Shown here one piece after another: positions 5,337 to 5,725 of a stretch of DNA of 5,725 bases. The DNA lies in NCBI GenBank assembly GCA_945876985.1, contig CAMCQX010000118.1:1-5725 (forward strand), in the 5' to 3' direction. Within the stretch, counting starts at the first letter, position 1; each line of letters starts with the position of its first letter. The translations under genes and the position numbers were made by a program. Below the pieces are notes generated by a model that had not been told where the DNA came from, ran no database searches, and was given only the letters and a program-made list of their open reading frames with translations. Source of the DNA: Chitinophaga pinensis. GTDB lineage: Bacteria; Bacteroidota; Bacteroidia; UKL13-3.

Positions 5337-5402
5337 CCTCATTTTAAACCATAAAAAAAACCAAACTTAAATTCAAGTTTGGCTTTTTTTGAATATTTAT
5401 TG
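5332..5402. repeat. 71-bp direct repeat, copy 2 (end of gene Y)
   Basis: This is the second copy of the segment at 4373-4443, displaced by exactly 959 bp. It begins at the TTTAG that contains the stop of gene Y and ends 5 bp before the stop codon of the leftward gene at 5408. Direct comparison shows three differences inside the hairpin and one to its right. If the hairpin alone (5353-5390) is reverse-complemented, only one difference remains inside it. Confidence 0.9.
5353..5390. terminator. Bidirectional terminator between gene Y and the right-edge gene
   Basis: CCAAACTT (5361-5368) pairs with AAGTTTGG (5375-5382) around AAATTC, and the A-run 5353-5359 pairs with the T-run 5384-5390. Position 5360/5383 is an A·C mismatch in the rightward RNA but a G·U pair in the leftward RNA. 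The hairpin should therefore be slightly better for the leftward gene. Confidence 0.88.
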
Positions 5403-5407
5403 AGCAG

Positions 5408-5725
5408 TTACATTTCTTCAACTGTAAAACCATCTGCTCCTAAAGCAGCAGTAAGTTGGCTAATCATTAAATCGTTATTGCTGAATTCATCTTTTTTATA
5501 ATGTGGTTTACCCTCTTTTCCAAAGGTCATTTGTATTGGATTTTCCGAAACATCTTCTATTAAATATTGGCTAGTTTCAAAATTAGTAAGTGGCGTTAAA
5601 CCATTCTTTATTCCAAACTCATTTGCTTCTCTAATAATTTGGCTGCACAAGCTGTATTCGGCTTCTGCCAAAGGTTTTCCCGCACCCAAACGGCTATATA
5701 TTTCGCCTAATTTTTTTTCGGTTAC
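5408..5725 (-). CDS. Unrecognised cytoplasmic protein, C-terminal part (5' end outside window)
   Basis: This is the C-terminal 105 residues of a leftward gene whose frame is open to the right edge (VTEKKLGEIYSRLGAGKPL...). I do not recognise the family. The visible part is mostly helical and charged at first (EAEYSLCSQIIREANEFGIKNGLTPLTNFETSQYL). A likely strand pair follows (ENPIQMTFGKEGKPHYKKDEF), then a helix and the acidic end ADGFTVEEM. No signal peptide, membrane helix or catalytic motif is visible in this part. A TTG at 5689 within the frame encodes an internal Leu and is not a start, since coding continues upstream of it. It converges on gene Y through the second terminator copy. If the X-Y pair was inserted, this gene was once the direct convergent neighbour of acs. 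Confidence 0.7.
   Translation of the reverse strand, partial: VTEKKLGEIYSRLGAGKPLAEAEYSLCSQIIREANEFGIKNGLTPLTNFETSQYLIEDVSENPIQMTFGKEGKPHYKKDEFSNNDLMISQLTAALGADGFTVEEM

Noticed and set aside
4373..5402. The 71-bp repeats as ends of an insertion sequence
   Set aside because: The copies are direct and not inverted, no transposase lies between them, and each copy contains a working terminator and stop codons of the neighbouring genes.

Overview
The window looks like a chromosomal piece of an AT-rich member of the Bacteroidota. The signals are: no recognisable Shine-Dalgarno sequences before the starts, TAnnTTTG-like -7 elements upstream of several genes, signal peptides that end in the 'A|Q' style usual in that phylum, and very AT-rich spacers. 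No rRNA, tRNA, CRISPR array, transposase or integrase is visible. I cannot name a genus.

Layout, left to right. (1) The 3' end of a formimidoyltetrahydrofolate cyclodeaminase gene (histidine/folate one-carbon metabolism) is followed 7 bp later by a small three-helix membrane protein. Both run rightwards and end at a two-way terminator. (2) A leftward gene encodes an exported coiled-coil/TM/coiled-coil protein of unknown function. (3) A 352-bp AT-rich spacer holds an AT-only palindrome, a repeated 13-mer and the probable slyD promoter. (4) A SlyD-type FKBP prolyl isomerase with a short His-rich tail is followed by a strong terminator. (5) A complete acetyl-CoA synthetase gene (acs) has all core motifs. 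(6) A two-gene divergent cassette follows: a leftward DUF4177-like exported protein (called X here) and a rightward small secreted orphan (Y), only 41 bp apart. (7) Last is the C-terminal part of a leftward gene (Z) that I do not recognise and that runs off the right edge.

The most interesting structure is around (6). The 71-bp segment that ends acs (stop codon plus bidirectional terminator) is present again, 959 bp downstream, at the end of Y (67 of 71 identical, no gaps). The X-Y pair is therefore bracketed by direct repeats. Each repeat serves as a shared terminator between two convergent genes (acs/X and Y/Z). The simplest reading is that acs and Z once faced each other across one terminator and the X-Y pair was gained there with duplication of the terminator, or that a local duplication diverged. 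Recombination between the repeats would remove a 959-bp circle and restore acs-terminator-Z. Within the second copy the hairpin core matches the first better in reverse complement (one difference) than directly (three), which suggests the hairpin has flipped.

Functionally, cyclodeaminase, SlyD and Acs are housekeeping genes in separate transcription units. Nothing ties them into one pathway. X and Y are the accessory element, both predicted to be exported, with probably overlapping divergent promoters.
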